Under the pieces are notes generated by a model that was not told the DNA's origin, did no database searches, and saw only the letters and a program-made list of their open reading frames with translations. Position numbers and translations under genes: made by a program. From contig NC_046677.1 in NCBI RefSeq assembly GCF_003369915.1, forward strand, positions 16,306,001 through 16,370,000: DNA of 64,000 nt, in the 5' to 3' direction. How positions within the stretch are numbered: position 1 is the stretch's first letter; every line of letters starts with the position of its first letter. Shown here piece after piece: positions 11,630-23,500 of the stretch. Source of the stretch: Drosophila miranda (Eukaryota > Arthropoda > Insecta > Diptera > Drosophilidae).

Positions 11630-12523
11630 GTTCAGCGAGATCGGCGATAGTTCTTCCTCATTCTGGGATTTACACGACTTGGGGGATATTCCCCCGTACC
11701 CCGTCCAAGCCGGGTTTTCTTATTGAGTCAGCAGTGGCCAAGCCTAAACATGCATGGCGTATACGCCACGTTGTCGCCGGCGGTTGGACAGTGACTAAAG
11801 TAAGTCTACGCTGGGGCTGTGGTTTAATTGATATTTTTCCTGCATGAAGCTTTATTTTTGCTGTTAACATACTGCCTGCAGAGACTGTCTGTGATACATC
11901 TCTCCCCCCAGTTGGCAGGCCATAAAAAAGCTGTGCATAGACTCAACGCCAGCGCGTCGATGCTGCTGGCAACCCCTAAATGACTTGACTACCAGCCATC
12001 GACCACTTCACTTCGCTTCGTTGCTTCAATCCCTCTGCTTCTGCTCCTCGGCTCCTCTGCTCCTCTGCCACTTTATTCAATTTTCCAAAGCGAGCGCACA
12101 GATGTATCCCCCCATCCTGTAGCCACCCATCCACCTACAATGTGCTCACGAGGCTAATGCCCTTTTATGGCTTTGGAGTGTGCCGCGTCAGCAAAAGCAA
12201 ACTTGCAGCAGCAGCCAGCGTCCTAGCCAGCGCACGAACAAGACCATTAGATGCGGCACATTCAGTACACAGCTCCATCCTCGACTCTGCTTCGTGGGGC
12301 TGCAGCTCATTATACGAGCACACCATCCCCTGAGCGCTGAAACCACTGAGACTTGTCTCTAAATATGTTTCACATTTGCATCATCCTCATCATCGTCATG
12401 GGAGTCTGTGGCCTGAGGGTGCCACACCATTGAAATCAACTCCAAGTGTTATACAAAATCAGTGTCATTGGTTTTGCTAAACAATTTTTCTGCTTTCAGG
12501 TTGCTTTATTGCATTTCAATTGA
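11630..12523. other. Gene-free stretch
   Basis: Non-coding DNA between the secreted pair and the lipocalin-like gene. A 'cataaaaaag' TATA-like element near 11921 (plus strand) has no convincing frame behind it. Pyrimidine-rich TCTGCTCCT-type simple sequence lies near 12035-12070. Confidence 0.5.
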
Positions 12524-13364
12524 TTATGCAACAAAGTTTGTACAGGTTGCACGATCGGGTTGAACACGCACCACCACATTTTCGGATATATTATTGATCC
12601 TGAGGACTTCCAAAGCATTTTTATAGATGGTTGGACTGGGGCTCTTACTTCGGGTCCATACCCGAAAGACCACTGGAATATGCATATATTTTTGATTTAG
12701 GAAACTTTGACCAACGCATGTCAACGATAAAATAACTTTTAACTTGAATTAGTACTCACTGATAAATGCATCGTCACTTTGGTCGCATCTGTAAATGATT
12801 AGATAGCTGATATTATCCGTAGAAAGCACATGCTGTTCCTTAGGGGTTCGGGCAACGATACGGGGCAAATCGTCTATTGGATAGAATGGAAATGCATACT
12901 CATACAAGTCAGGCGATGGCGAATTCAATCAACGAACATAATACCTTCGACACACTTGTTCTTCTCGCTGCGCCGACGGTCTCCAAAGGGCGGTGTTAAG
13001 CCAATCAGAAACCAGTTTCCATTGAGCTAAGGGAAATATAGAGAGCTATAAGGCTGCTATTTTGAACTGTTAAAATCCTCACCCTATGCTCTTCGATTGC
13101 TGATATGTTTCTACGCATCAAACTGGGACATTCCGTTACCTTTAGCATGGGCAGTAGTTCATTGTGTACCATATCAAACATCTGATTGTAACGCCTTATA
13201 TAGGGGGTATTCGCTGGCGAATGTTCGCGGCTTCCATGACCGTTCACCAAATGCAATGAATAAAGTCCCAGGCAAACCAGCAGCGATAATATACTGAAAA
13301 GGTACCCTGAGTATCTGCTGATGTGGTTAGGTTTTTTTACTTACATTGCTAGACACTTTCGCAT
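12524..13364 (-). CDS. Small secreted lipocalin-like protein, 191 aa, five exons
   Basis: Hand-spliced coding exons on the minus strand are 13345-13364, 13083-13293, 12945-13026, 12760-12873 and 12524-12672 (TAA). The introns (51, 56, 71 and 87 nt) are all GT-AG and phase is kept throughout. The protein starts with a clear signal peptide (M-R-K-C-L-A then a Leu-rich core, about residues 1-25). The mature part has a lipocalin-like layout: 'CPSL' before the first strand, 'NGNWFLIG' in the place of the Gly-x-Trp motif, 'NKCVE', then 'YLIIYRCD' and a C-terminal 'CTNF'. Four of the cysteines are placed as for lipocalin disulfides. Lipocalins carry small hydrophobic ligands outside cells. The gene model is well supported by phase; the family call is tentative because the fold is judged from a few motifs. 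Confidence 0.72.
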
Positions 13365-13527
13365 GTTCTTTACTGTAAAGCAGTCCCGGTTATGAGCTTA
13401 TTTTGAGTTGGTGCTTGTAATGGGATTTTTAATGGTTTTCTACCATTAAGCGGTACGATTATGGTTGGCATTAGACACACTACTTTCTGGGGACTGCTGT
13501 ATCCAATTGAATATTAGGAGGGTGTAT

Positions 13528-14425
13528 ACCAATCAACATATTATTTGACTCCCATTTGAGTACAGTTCTTCCATATCAATAGGTTTTGTACCTCCACAAA
13601 TGGTTCCATATAGGTGTTCCTCCATTATCGGAACAGAGTTTCTTTCCATTTCATTCCACTGATATCGGTTACTTAGGGCATTGTTCTTTCCCATTGTACC
13701 TTAAAAAAAAGAAATCGTGTTATTTGTTATTACTGAACAATATATTATTTAATTAAAGTTGTAATTCATTTTTCATTTCAATGAGTTTTATTCCTCCACA
13801 AATGTTTCCATATCAATGTTCCTTTTTGTTACTGCTTCCACTAGCTGAACAGTGTTTCTTTCCATTTCATCATTTCATTCCACTGATGTATCTAATAGAC
13901 TCTACACACTGAGCCCATCCCGGGGGGAACTGTGGGATTTTTTGACAGATGTGAAACCCCGGATTACACTGGCACCATCCACCATCCCACTGTTTCTTTA
14001 AAAAACAACTTCTTTTTTTTAGTCAATCAACATATTATTTGATTAAAGTTGTAATACAATTCTTCCGTTTCGATAAGTTTTTTCCTCCAAAAATGTTAAC
14101 ATATTTATGTTCCTTTTTTATTATTTTATCTATTACCAGAACAGGGTTTCATTCCACTCCTGTCACTGGCTTAAAGCACTGTTCTTTCCCATTGTTCCTT
14201 TAAAACTAAAAAAAATCATATTATTTTTCAGTATTTTACCAATAAACATGTTATTTGATTAAAGTTGTAATAAAATTCTTCCATTTCAATAAGTTTTATT
14301 TCTCCAAAAATGTTTCCATATCGATGTTCCTTTTCTGTTATTATTCTGTTATTTTTATTGTACTTTCTTCATTTCACTCCATTTTTCTCACTGACTGAGT
14401 GAGTTCTTCTTTTCCTTTGTTTACA
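13528..14425. repeat. Degenerate tandem repeat, four units of about 190-290 bp
   Basis: Four head-to-tail copies start near 13528, 13736, 14024 and 14240. Each begins with 'caatcaacatattatttgat' or a variant, then 'aaagttgtaat', 'cttccatttcaat', 'cctccacaaatgtttccatat', 'ttccttttt', 'aacagtgtttctttccatttcattccact' and 'cattgttctttcccattg'. Units 1, 3 and 4 are about 190-215 bp. Unit 2 is longer because of an extra GC-richer block near 13890-13985. The copies are heavily diverged, so the array is old. No open frame runs through it. Confidence 0.85.
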
Positions 14426-17400
14426 AATTATAAATTTCAGTAATGTTTTGAGTAAAAATCCACCTGTTAACTTTCTTATAATTGTTACATTTTAATCTTC
14501 TGTTTCTTTATTATAAGTAGATGTTTTTTCGACTTGTTTTCAATTTCATAACCGCCTAATTTATATCATGTTCAACCAATTTGTAAATCTAAAACCTTCA
14601 GTAATACCTCTAAAAAAGCATTTAAAGCAAACTTGTTAACGACTTCTAATTGAAATATGTACATAATTTTTAATGGAAAGTGCGAGTCGTTGAAGAATCT
14701 CATCGAAACCAAACTGGATTTCGAGTCTGCGTCTACATATGTCCACGTTGGACAGCCCCTAAGCCCACATAAATACTGCCTTATGTACGAGTTGTATGTT
14801 CGCTTGGTTTCTGTGTAGAACCTTAGCAAGTGTCGTAAAAAAGAAACACACACAGCACTGAAATTGCCCAAGCACTCTGCCCATATATGTGCGACTGACT
14901 GCCAGTCAAAATTAACATTTCAGTCACACAATGACCTTCACCTAGAAGTCATCAAAGCGTACCCAAGCGGCGGCCCAGCCCCAGCCCCAGCCCCAGCCCG
15001 GGCTCGGTCGGAAACCAAAACCAAAAAACCAAAGCCAAAACCAACTTGGTTCAACTTGACGACCAAAAATACTCGTATATAAAGCAAAGCCAATCCAAAA
15101 ACCAGACAAAGCCGGAGCAGATCCAATGATGGCCAGCCTTTTGCTCAGTCGGTCGCGTAATTTTGCTTTTGGACCTACTTGATTAGCACGCTCTGAGCCA
15201 TGTTTAAACGTGGGCTGTTTAACCAAACGGCAGCCACTACACCAGACCCGACCAGACCCGAACAGAATTCGACTAAAGACCCCACTAAAGACTTTGAGGC
15301 AAAAAAGAAACGTGCGAGTACGTGCCGCTGATTAGTAAAACAAACAAATTAAATTGGTTTCTGTTTTTGCTCTCTTTGGGGGTAAGAGCTAGACAAAAGA
15401 GAGACCCACTTGTAAAGAGTTTCAAGAGAATTATGACAGAGCTCAACAAAGAGAAACCCAAGTCAATGGGTTTTATTTTACGTCTTTACTCGTTTGGTAT
15501 CCGTTTTGTTCGGTTTCCAGAGTTGGAAACCATTCATGGAACACATGTGCAAATATTTAATTATTTGCTTACAATACAAGAATTTTCTTTCTTATTTTGG
15601 CACTAATCAAAAGGGTAGCAAACTTCGATTGGCAAGGGGATCTACAAGTTGTTCTAACAATTTCAATTGGGTTCTGCACAGAGCTAAAAAAAAACATAGA
15701 TACTACGTAGACGACCTCAAATATTTGCTTGGGCAAAAGCAGCCTTGAAAATTGGCAGTTCTAACGTTAATCAACAGTTTTAAGATTTCAATTCATAATC
15801 AGCAAATCCGAAAACATCTTTTGTTCTAGCAAGAAGAAAGTTGACAAATAAAAAATATTTTGATGGCAACTTTCTTTTCAACAAAGGTTTTGGAAGCACT
15901 TTCATACTTGAATATTAGATATTTATCTTTAAGGGAGGCATTTTTTAGTTACTGGGAAGCCTCTCCCCCCCCATTGGGAGAAAACCATTTGCCTAAAACG
16001 TAACCCAGATCTGACAGATGGACGTTTTCTCCATCTTTATAGGCTTGTTCTCTTAGCCAATGCCCATTGTTAAAAGATTAACTCTTTGGACCATCAAGGT
16101 CCACTTGAGATTGCTTTGATCTCCAGCAAGTTGGGGCGGCTACTGGTCTTGGCTTGGCACCTGTTGCTCATTGAAATGAGAATTCAAATGAATATTTATA
16201 TAAGAATTGTTGGCTACCATGGGACTGGTACTGGTACTGGTACTGCGACTGGGATTCGATTGCATTGTGATGAGGAGGCAAGCGGCTGGCGCATTCTTGG
16301 CTTTATGGCATGTGGCATGGCATGGCATGGCATGGCATGGCATGGCCCGAGAGGAGGCATAGGAGGGAGGGTCTGCCAGCAAATCAATATGCAGGTCGCG
16401 GCTTTGACTCAATTCTTATTTTGTGCCAGACGTCATTATAAACCGCAGCAGTTTTTGGGGCGGAGGGGAATTTAACTTGGGCTAAGCCCATTACTGGGCA
16501 ACACCAGGCTGTCCCGCGGCCGATGCTATGGCTGCATTGTTCTCCATGGCGTTCTTAACGAGCGCAGCATGCAAAACAAGGCCCAAGACGCCATTTGGCC
16601 AACAGAGAGAGAATCGCAGAATCGCGTTTTTTTTATGGTCGATGCGCTCTGTGCATGATAATCGGGCTGCTTGGACGCCCACCCAATCCCCCAACGGGGT
16701 GACTCTGTCTCTGAGGGGTTCTGGTGTGCCGGTACTGCTCCCTGTTACTGGATGATTGTGCGCACGCGTTCATAATCAAAGAGTCTGGCCCCCCTCCCCC
16801 CCCCACCCCCCCCCCCTCCCCCACCCCGGCCCTGGGCCGCCTCGCCACTGGCATTTTATGATGGATGGAGCGTTGGCAAGTGATTCGCCTTGACGTTGAT
16901 GCCCCATCAAGGAAAATTATTGCGTGCGCGCAATTAAAACTAAAATAAAGTTGCAAAAATATGAATCCAAAAATTTGCACGAGTACTTACTTATATCTGG
17001 ACAATGCTTGAATCCCTTTCAGCTGGTTGAGTCATGTGTCAAAACTCCAAACTGATTTATACTTCCATGCCGCTGTTTGTCACTTCTCAAATGGGGGATC
17101 CGAAAGGCAAAAGTCTACATCTTACAAGAGGCGATGCACCGTCCAGTGGCCCGTGGGAGAGCAGGAGAAGCCCTCCTCCCGCCCAACCGACCGAGGTGCG
17201 CTGCCGCATGACACCTTCCTAATAAACTGTTGGTTTAACCCATCTATTCTATACTTTTAAAAGTTGTAGAGCAACAATTTTCCATCAATTGAATTGAACT
17301 TTTTCCCGGCAAACACTTTCCCATTTACTCGTACCTTTCTCTTGCCATTTCAATTATAGTTGGATTAAATGCTTTCAAAGATATTCAAGTGTTTAAATTG

Positions 17401-18482
17401 GCTTTTGTGCTTAAATATCGTTTTATTTAACCATTTCGATTGAGTGATTTAATCCCACCATGTTTTGTTTCAAGCATTAAAGCCCACATGTTGGAATCGG
17501 ATTTTATGCTGCAATTTTTACAACTGCTGAAACAATTTTTTGTATCTTGTATCTTCCTTTTGCCGGATAGTCGAGCAATCAAGCGTTAACTTTTCAGGTC
17601 GTATTTTTTATTATTTTGTGTGAATTATTTATGTGTGTGTGTGTGTGTGCATGAGTCAGGTATTGAAAAAATGTTTCTTTTATTTTGAGAGCGGAAGCGG
17701 GTGTCGTTCCGCGAAGAACCCCCCCGGACTCTGGCGCTTAACAGCGACATTGTTGACATATCTGGACACTTGGATCGTATCGTCTCGCATCGCGATATTG
17801 TTGGCAGTTCCATTCCGTGTTGGGCCTTTCTGCCTGTGAATTGGTGTTTATTTGCCGGATTCCCTTTTGAATTTATGGCCAGGCTCGCAGAGAGCATCGT
17901 TAGGGGCTGGCTGACTGACAAACAAGCCTGAAATGCTGTCAGCGATATGGGCAAAGCTTGTCGGGCATCCCATACATACATATGTATGTGAAAGGAACGT
18001 TCCATTCCGCCAAAGTGTCAAACATAATTTATTTAGAGAATTATATTAGTTTTGGTTCGAGGGCGTGGTGTTCTAGCAATGGTAGAACGACACGTTTTTG
18101 AATTAATAATCCACAGGAATGGATATAATGGAAGCTGAATAAAGCATGGTTTTAATGGGTATTCCTATTATTTCTATAAACTCCCAATGCTCCAAGAGAG
18201 ATGGTAGATAGTCAGCTCTTATAAGGGATAATCTTTCTTTGAGTACATGCCACCTTGAGTAAATGAAAACCACCCTTAATTGCTAAGCCTAGCTGGGAGA
18301 GAGAAGGAAAGCAAGCGAGAGGGTACAGTCAGCACCGTCTGATAACTTTTTTCCTGTTATTTTAGTAGATAGAAGACTTTAAGATCTAGTCGTCTATGAA
18401 GTCGGCCTATTTTCCTATCCTATCCCTTTTGAAATGGGAAACACGTCCTTCTAGCAGTTATTTAATATATTTTTCAAACACT
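14426..18482. other. Gene-free stretch with simple repeats
   Basis: Four kilobases without a supported gene. Contents seen are a (CCCAGC)n run at 14975-14998, a TATATAAAG element near 15076 with no usable frame behind it, (GGTACT)n at 16224-16243, (CATGG)n at 16315-16345, a long poly-C tract at 16790-16822 and a (GT)n run at 17632-17649. A 99-codon minus-strand frame at 14572-14871 lacks any recognisable feature and is not called. Confidence 0.6.
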
Positions 18483-19928
18483 TTACATGTTTTCGCCTGC
18501 TTCTGCATCTACCAAAACCTCCTTACACTTGATTGTCGGGTCCAGCAACATCCTCCAAAGCTCGTACTGTTCCTGGGGCTCGATCATGTCGATGCTGATC
18601 GCGTTGCGGATGATGCACGGAAATAAAATGATGCGGATGTTGCGAAAGCTGTCGGCCTGCACTCTACTAATATTCAGGCTCTCGGCCACAACGCCCGTGA
18701 TGAAGACATCCTCCCGTTCCATATAAATCGTATTGAGCGATTGCAGGTACAACTCATGGACAATGTCTCCAGTGAGGAGGTAGGCTCCTCCTGTGGCATA
18801 CGATAGGAACTCGTTGCCCATATCGCCATATCGATGGGGCGTCATCTTCTCAACCAAGCGACCATAGATCGTACGATTATCCTTGTGCCGGTCTATAAAG
18901 TTCAGTAGTTTGGGGACATTGATGGACATGTCGTCCTCGGTCTTAAGGATGTATTCGACACGGGGACAGTGCGTGTCTGTCCATTCCAGCAAAGAGATCG
19001 TCTTCAGAGTGAGATTGATGTGAGAGTCTATGAAGTGGCCACGTATCATATCGCCATAAAGATAGTTCTCCTGGTTGAGTGCCTCGTTAAGCTTCGCATT
19101 TGTGGTGCTTCCGAGGACAAAGGCCATGCCGACATCTCGCCTGCTTCCGTAGTGCATCCAGGTGTGTCTGATGGCCATTCTCGCCATCAAATTGGACTCT
19201 GCCGAGGTGATCAGAATGAGCAGCTTCGGATACGATCCCCAGTGTTTGCATATCTGATGCTTATCAATCCCATCGTTGAGATGGCCGGGCTCATAGAGTT
19301 TTGCTGTAAGTACTGGATGGTCATGGAATGGGGAGGTACCCCTTGATGTTTGTAAGCTGCTCCTGGCACTCAACGTGCTCTCAATGGTTACGGGTTTGCG
19401 GGACTTTTTCCGTTTGCGTGGCCTCTTCTTGGATTTGGTTTGGTATTCAATAAGTTTTCTCCGCAATATTTTCATGATATCGGAGCCAACCGAAACGGCC
19501 TGAAATGCTCTCAGCTCAATGTTTTTACTCGCTCCTTGGGGAAAAGATTAGGCAGATGATTTGGTATTGGTATTCGCAATAGTCCAATATGAAAGTCTTT
19601 GTTTAAAGGTTTAATATGAATCGTCAAGACCCATTTGCGGATCATACAAAGCCAATTGGACTCTTTTGTTTGAGTTATACAGAAATGGCTGTGATGATGA
19701 CTTACCAGTGCGTTGACGTTTTCTAATGTAACTGCCATGATTGTGGCTGCTGCTGTTGAGTTTTCCTGATAGCGAAAGATTAGGGGCCGTCGGAGAGCCT
19801 CTAACGGAAGGCCTTTGTTTCTGTGGCCTGATCTTTGCCGCCGGAAACGAGACGTACATAATGGTAGTGAGTATAACAGCACTTAAGACCACAAAGAACT
19901 TCAATATTTTGCTGTTTAGATCATCCAT
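18483..19928 (-). CDS. Beta-1,3-galactosyltransferase-like (GT31) type II membrane protein, 424 aa
   Basis: Two coding exons on the minus strand, 19706-19928 and 18483-19534, are joined by a 171-nt intron with a strong donor (GTAAGT) and acceptor (pyrimidines then CCCCAAG); phase 1 matches. Residues about 8-28 form one hydrophobic segment after a short acidic start, as in Golgi type II glycosyltransferases. A basic stem (KKRPRKRKKSRK) follows. The GT31 domain fills the C-terminal two thirds: 'LLILITSAESN', 'MAIRHTW', 'YGDMIRGHFIDSHINLTLKT', 'YILKTEDDMSIN' (metal-binding DxD-type EDD), 'SYATGGAYLLTG' and 'MEREDVFITGVVAE'. The family adds galactose or GlcNAc in beta-1,3 linkage to glycans in the Golgi lumen. 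D. melanogaster has many such paralogues, so the acceptor substrate cannot be named. Confidence 0.9.
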
Positions 19929-20028
19929 GTCACAATGCGATCAAATGTGAAGTTTCCAACCAGTTGGAACGTTTCCGTCAAGGCACACTTTGCTCTGCAC
20001 TAAGATACCCGGAACTCAGTTTATAGTT

Positions 20029-20035
20029 CTTTATA
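20029..20035 (-). promoter_or_regulatory. Possible TATA box of the GT31 gene
   Basis: TATAAAG on the minus strand about 95 bases before the start codon at 19928, with a second TATAAAC close by (about 20018-20024). No perfect initiator follows, so this is a moderate guess. Confidence 0.4.
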
Positions 20036-20365
20036 TCTTTATGAGAAGAGTACAATATCTCTCTAAAGTCAGCTGGTTAAAGTATCTTGAGATGATTGGA
20101 TGGTAGGAGGGAGGGATACACAGGAGTCGGTTTTCCTTGAATATATCCCGGACATGAAAACCGTTCTTTTGCTCCTAAGACACAGAAACGGGATAGAAAT
20201 CGAGCGAGGTGGAAGAGTCATTCCTTCGTGCTAATATTTCTACCGTAAGGGATTTATAGAAGCTAATATCTATATTTAAGATTAAAGATTCACGGTTTTC
20301 TGCATATTAAAAATTGTGGATAACACAAAATGGTAGAGGCTATTGAAGCTGATAAAGAATATATA

Positions 20366-20591
20366 CACTGCTCGTCAATAGGTTAGACGCACCCAATCTT
20401 GCATTAAAATTTGAATTATAACTTTTTATTTTTTAAAAGTTGATAGGCAAAAACCTTGGTTATTTAATGATTCTTCAAGTATGTCATTCGAGGAAAATAG
20501 AGAAATTTAGCAAAATTATGGTTTTTAAACAGTTTTTTAATGCCGTGTTAAATAAGGTACTTTTTTTTTTGGTCACTAGAATAGACGCACT
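20366..20591. mobile_element. Solo terminal repeat of a Tc1/mariner-type DNA transposon
   Basis: A TA dinucleotide is followed by CACTG and then a 'GGTTAGACGCACC' motif. About 200 bases later 'AATAGACGCACT' repeats the motif in the same orientation. Two direct repeats inside a terminal repeat of about 200 bp are the IR/DR layout of some Tc1-like elements. No matching opposite end and no transposase frame are visible, so this would be a solo or deleted end. The call rests on layout only. Confidence 0.4.
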
Positions 20592-23500
20592 AAAACTAAT
20601 TAATTTTTTGAAGGAAAAGTAACTTATGTTAATATTTAATTTTTAGATATTGTAAATCTTAGATTTATTAGCTACTATACCTACTATACTTTATACCCTG
20701 GAAAACTAATAATTTCAAATCATTTTTAAGCAATTGTTAACAATTTGATTTTATGTAGATAATCTGTAGAATTTTATGTAGAATAATCTAGGATTTTGCA
20801 ATTCCACCCTCTAACCAAAGCCTTTAAAAAAATAAAAAGAATACGAATAGAAATATAACAAAAATGTGAGACGAAAAAGGCTCGAAATACGACTCGAAAA
20901 TGAATCGGAACTTACTCCCTACAATCCGTAGAATATCCAGTAACGTTGAACTGATTGTTTGATTTATAGATATTCAGTTGTCTTTTGTTTTTACCGATGC
21001 TACAGTATTGTTTCTATTTCTATTATTCAAGTCTAAAGTGATTGAGATGCCAGAGAACCCTTTTTCCCAGAAATCAATTCCATCATAAAATCCCCCCAAA
21101 ACAACAATATCCAGAAACTTAAACACATATCTACAAGCAATCAAATTATAGAGAAGCATTTTGAGACAAGTCTGGGGCACTTTGTGTAGTCAATATTTCA
21201 TGTATTATTATCGATTATACGTATACCCCCGCAAGTGCACACGGACAAAGGCAGTGGCACAATCGTAACATATTCTGGCCCGGCCTGGCCACTAAAGATG
21301 AATATCTGACAAAACATATTGCGGCAGTAACAATATTTTGGTTTTTCAGGCCAAACTTCACGGAATCACCGACTGGCTGACTGGCTGACTGACAGACTGA
21401 CAGACAGACTGACTGACTGACATCAAAAGGCTGGATGGAGAATATATGTACTCGTACATGGAGGCTGTTTATCGGACAGACATCAGAGAGCAGGCCTTAG
21501 TTTCGCCAGAGGCCCGCGGGGCAAGCACGCGTTCTCCAAATATTTATGAGCCGCAAAACACAGGAAGGTACGGGATGGTATGGTATGGTATGGAATGGAT
21601 TGCGGAGGGGGTTGGAGCGGGAGTCTTTTTGGGAAGTGATTTACCGACTGAGCTTCAAGTAGCCGAAGCAGCTGTCAATCAGCCGGCAATCAGCCTCCAC
21701 TTTGAGCCTATAAAAACGTCTGCAGTTTAGCGGTAAAGCAAAATCAAAAAAGTAAAAGTGGCTTACGGTACTCGTTAAACAATCCAACAACAAGAATTTC
21801 ATCCATACAATATCATCATCAGGCCACAGCAGCCCCAGTGCCGCACCCAATATACGAGTACAATACCAAAAAATAAATCTGAAATCTGAAATGGAGACGC
21901 GTCCGACTTCAGGATTGAGTGTACAAAGACAATTAGTGACCTCAAAAACGTTTTGCAGCTAAAGATTTTTGTTTTATTTTTATATTTTTATGAGTGATAT
22001 TGCGTACCAGCCCAAAAAAAAAAGAAATGCTGTCTGCTGCATTTAGTTAATGAGATCTTAAACATTGGCGGATTGGGCTGGATTTTCACTTCAACGGGCT
22101 TCAAAACGTGATCGGCCGCAGCCTCAAAATGTTTTGGATCCACCCTTTTATACCCGGTATTCCTGGGGTTCCGAGGTATATAATATATAGATTTATGCAA
22201 CAGGGGAAAAGGGTGTCCTTACAACCATTTTCAACGCATCTATATATATATCTATATATCTATACATCTATAGAAGGTTCCCATGCAGGTTGCAGTTTAT
22301 TGTGAAATTTTTTTAAGGCTACCTTCAATCTATGAAAATTTACAAAAAGCGCTAGTCTGCAGAAAAGTCAAGACTCTGATCGAAAAAAAATTAATCCCTT
22401 CTAAAATATAAATATTTCAAATAATCTAAATCATTTTTAGGCCATTTCGATATTTCCCTTTCAAACCAAGAAACCAAAAATCTGTCAACAGGGTATTCCA
22501 CAGTCCAAATCCTCGATTGTTAGGATTCATACTTATTTTTAGGTGTGGTTTTTGGGCTCCTTTCTGGGTTCCCCGAAGAATGGTCATCGAAATTGTGTAT
22601 TGGTCACGCTGACAATTTCTACCTGGCCGCAAAATATTTGTATATTTTTTTATTTTGCAGACCTTCAGCGAGGCCTAACGCAAATAAAATCTCCAAACAA
22701 ATTGATGTCTTTTTTTTTTGGGGGGTTTCTGTTTTGTTTTTTTTGTCGTTTTTTGAGTAACACGAAACGAAACTGTCAATTGATGTCTTCGGCGCCGGAC
22801 GAGGCGGCTTTTGGTATTTCCTTGGAATTATCTTAATGTGAAATCTTGAACTATGTTTGGGGCATGGTCACAAGGGCCAGAGCCAGAGACAGACTCGGAC
22901 TCGGACTCGGACCCGGACCAGGCCAATCCTAAGACAATTTTTAATGGATTTCGGTCTTGACATGACATGTCCGAAATGTCTTAAGGCGCATTTAATTGCA
23001 AAGTTTTGTAACATCTCCGGAGGGTGAGCCAGCCAGCCAGCACACCCATACGTGTCCAATCTATAACTAAAAATCCAACATTTTCCACCACAAATACTTA
23101 AAGCCACTTTGGGTTCTTATCTTTCCTTGAACTCCCCCTTCTGTGAGAGGTAAAACCCTTTTGGTATCTCTCTGCGATTACACATAATTTTCATGTTAAT
23201 GGCGGTTCGCAAATGCCAAGGTACGATAACAAACAACAAAAAGGAATGAATAAAATGAAACGAAGAGAAAAGAAAAGAAAATAGGAACGAAACGGAACAT
23301 ATGCGCACTGACGTGTGCAGCAAAGCGGAAATCTAACCGACATACCAAACCGAAAAACACACATAGAAGTGGAACCTAATGGAACATTGTGCCAACTGGG
23401 CCTCTGCGACTTTTAAATACTCTGCGAAGGATATATTTTGTAGCAAAAAATACAGTAGTAGACTTTAAATAGGAAAGGTGTTCCTTTCAATGGTTTCATT

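Noticed and set aside
14572-14871. 99-codon minus-strand frame
   Set aside because: It has a start and stop but no signal peptide, domain or promoter, and the composition is that of the surrounding DNA.
15060-15190. TATATAAAG element near 15076 as a promoter
   Set aside because: The first ATG behind it opens only 18 codons and the initiator spacing is wrong.
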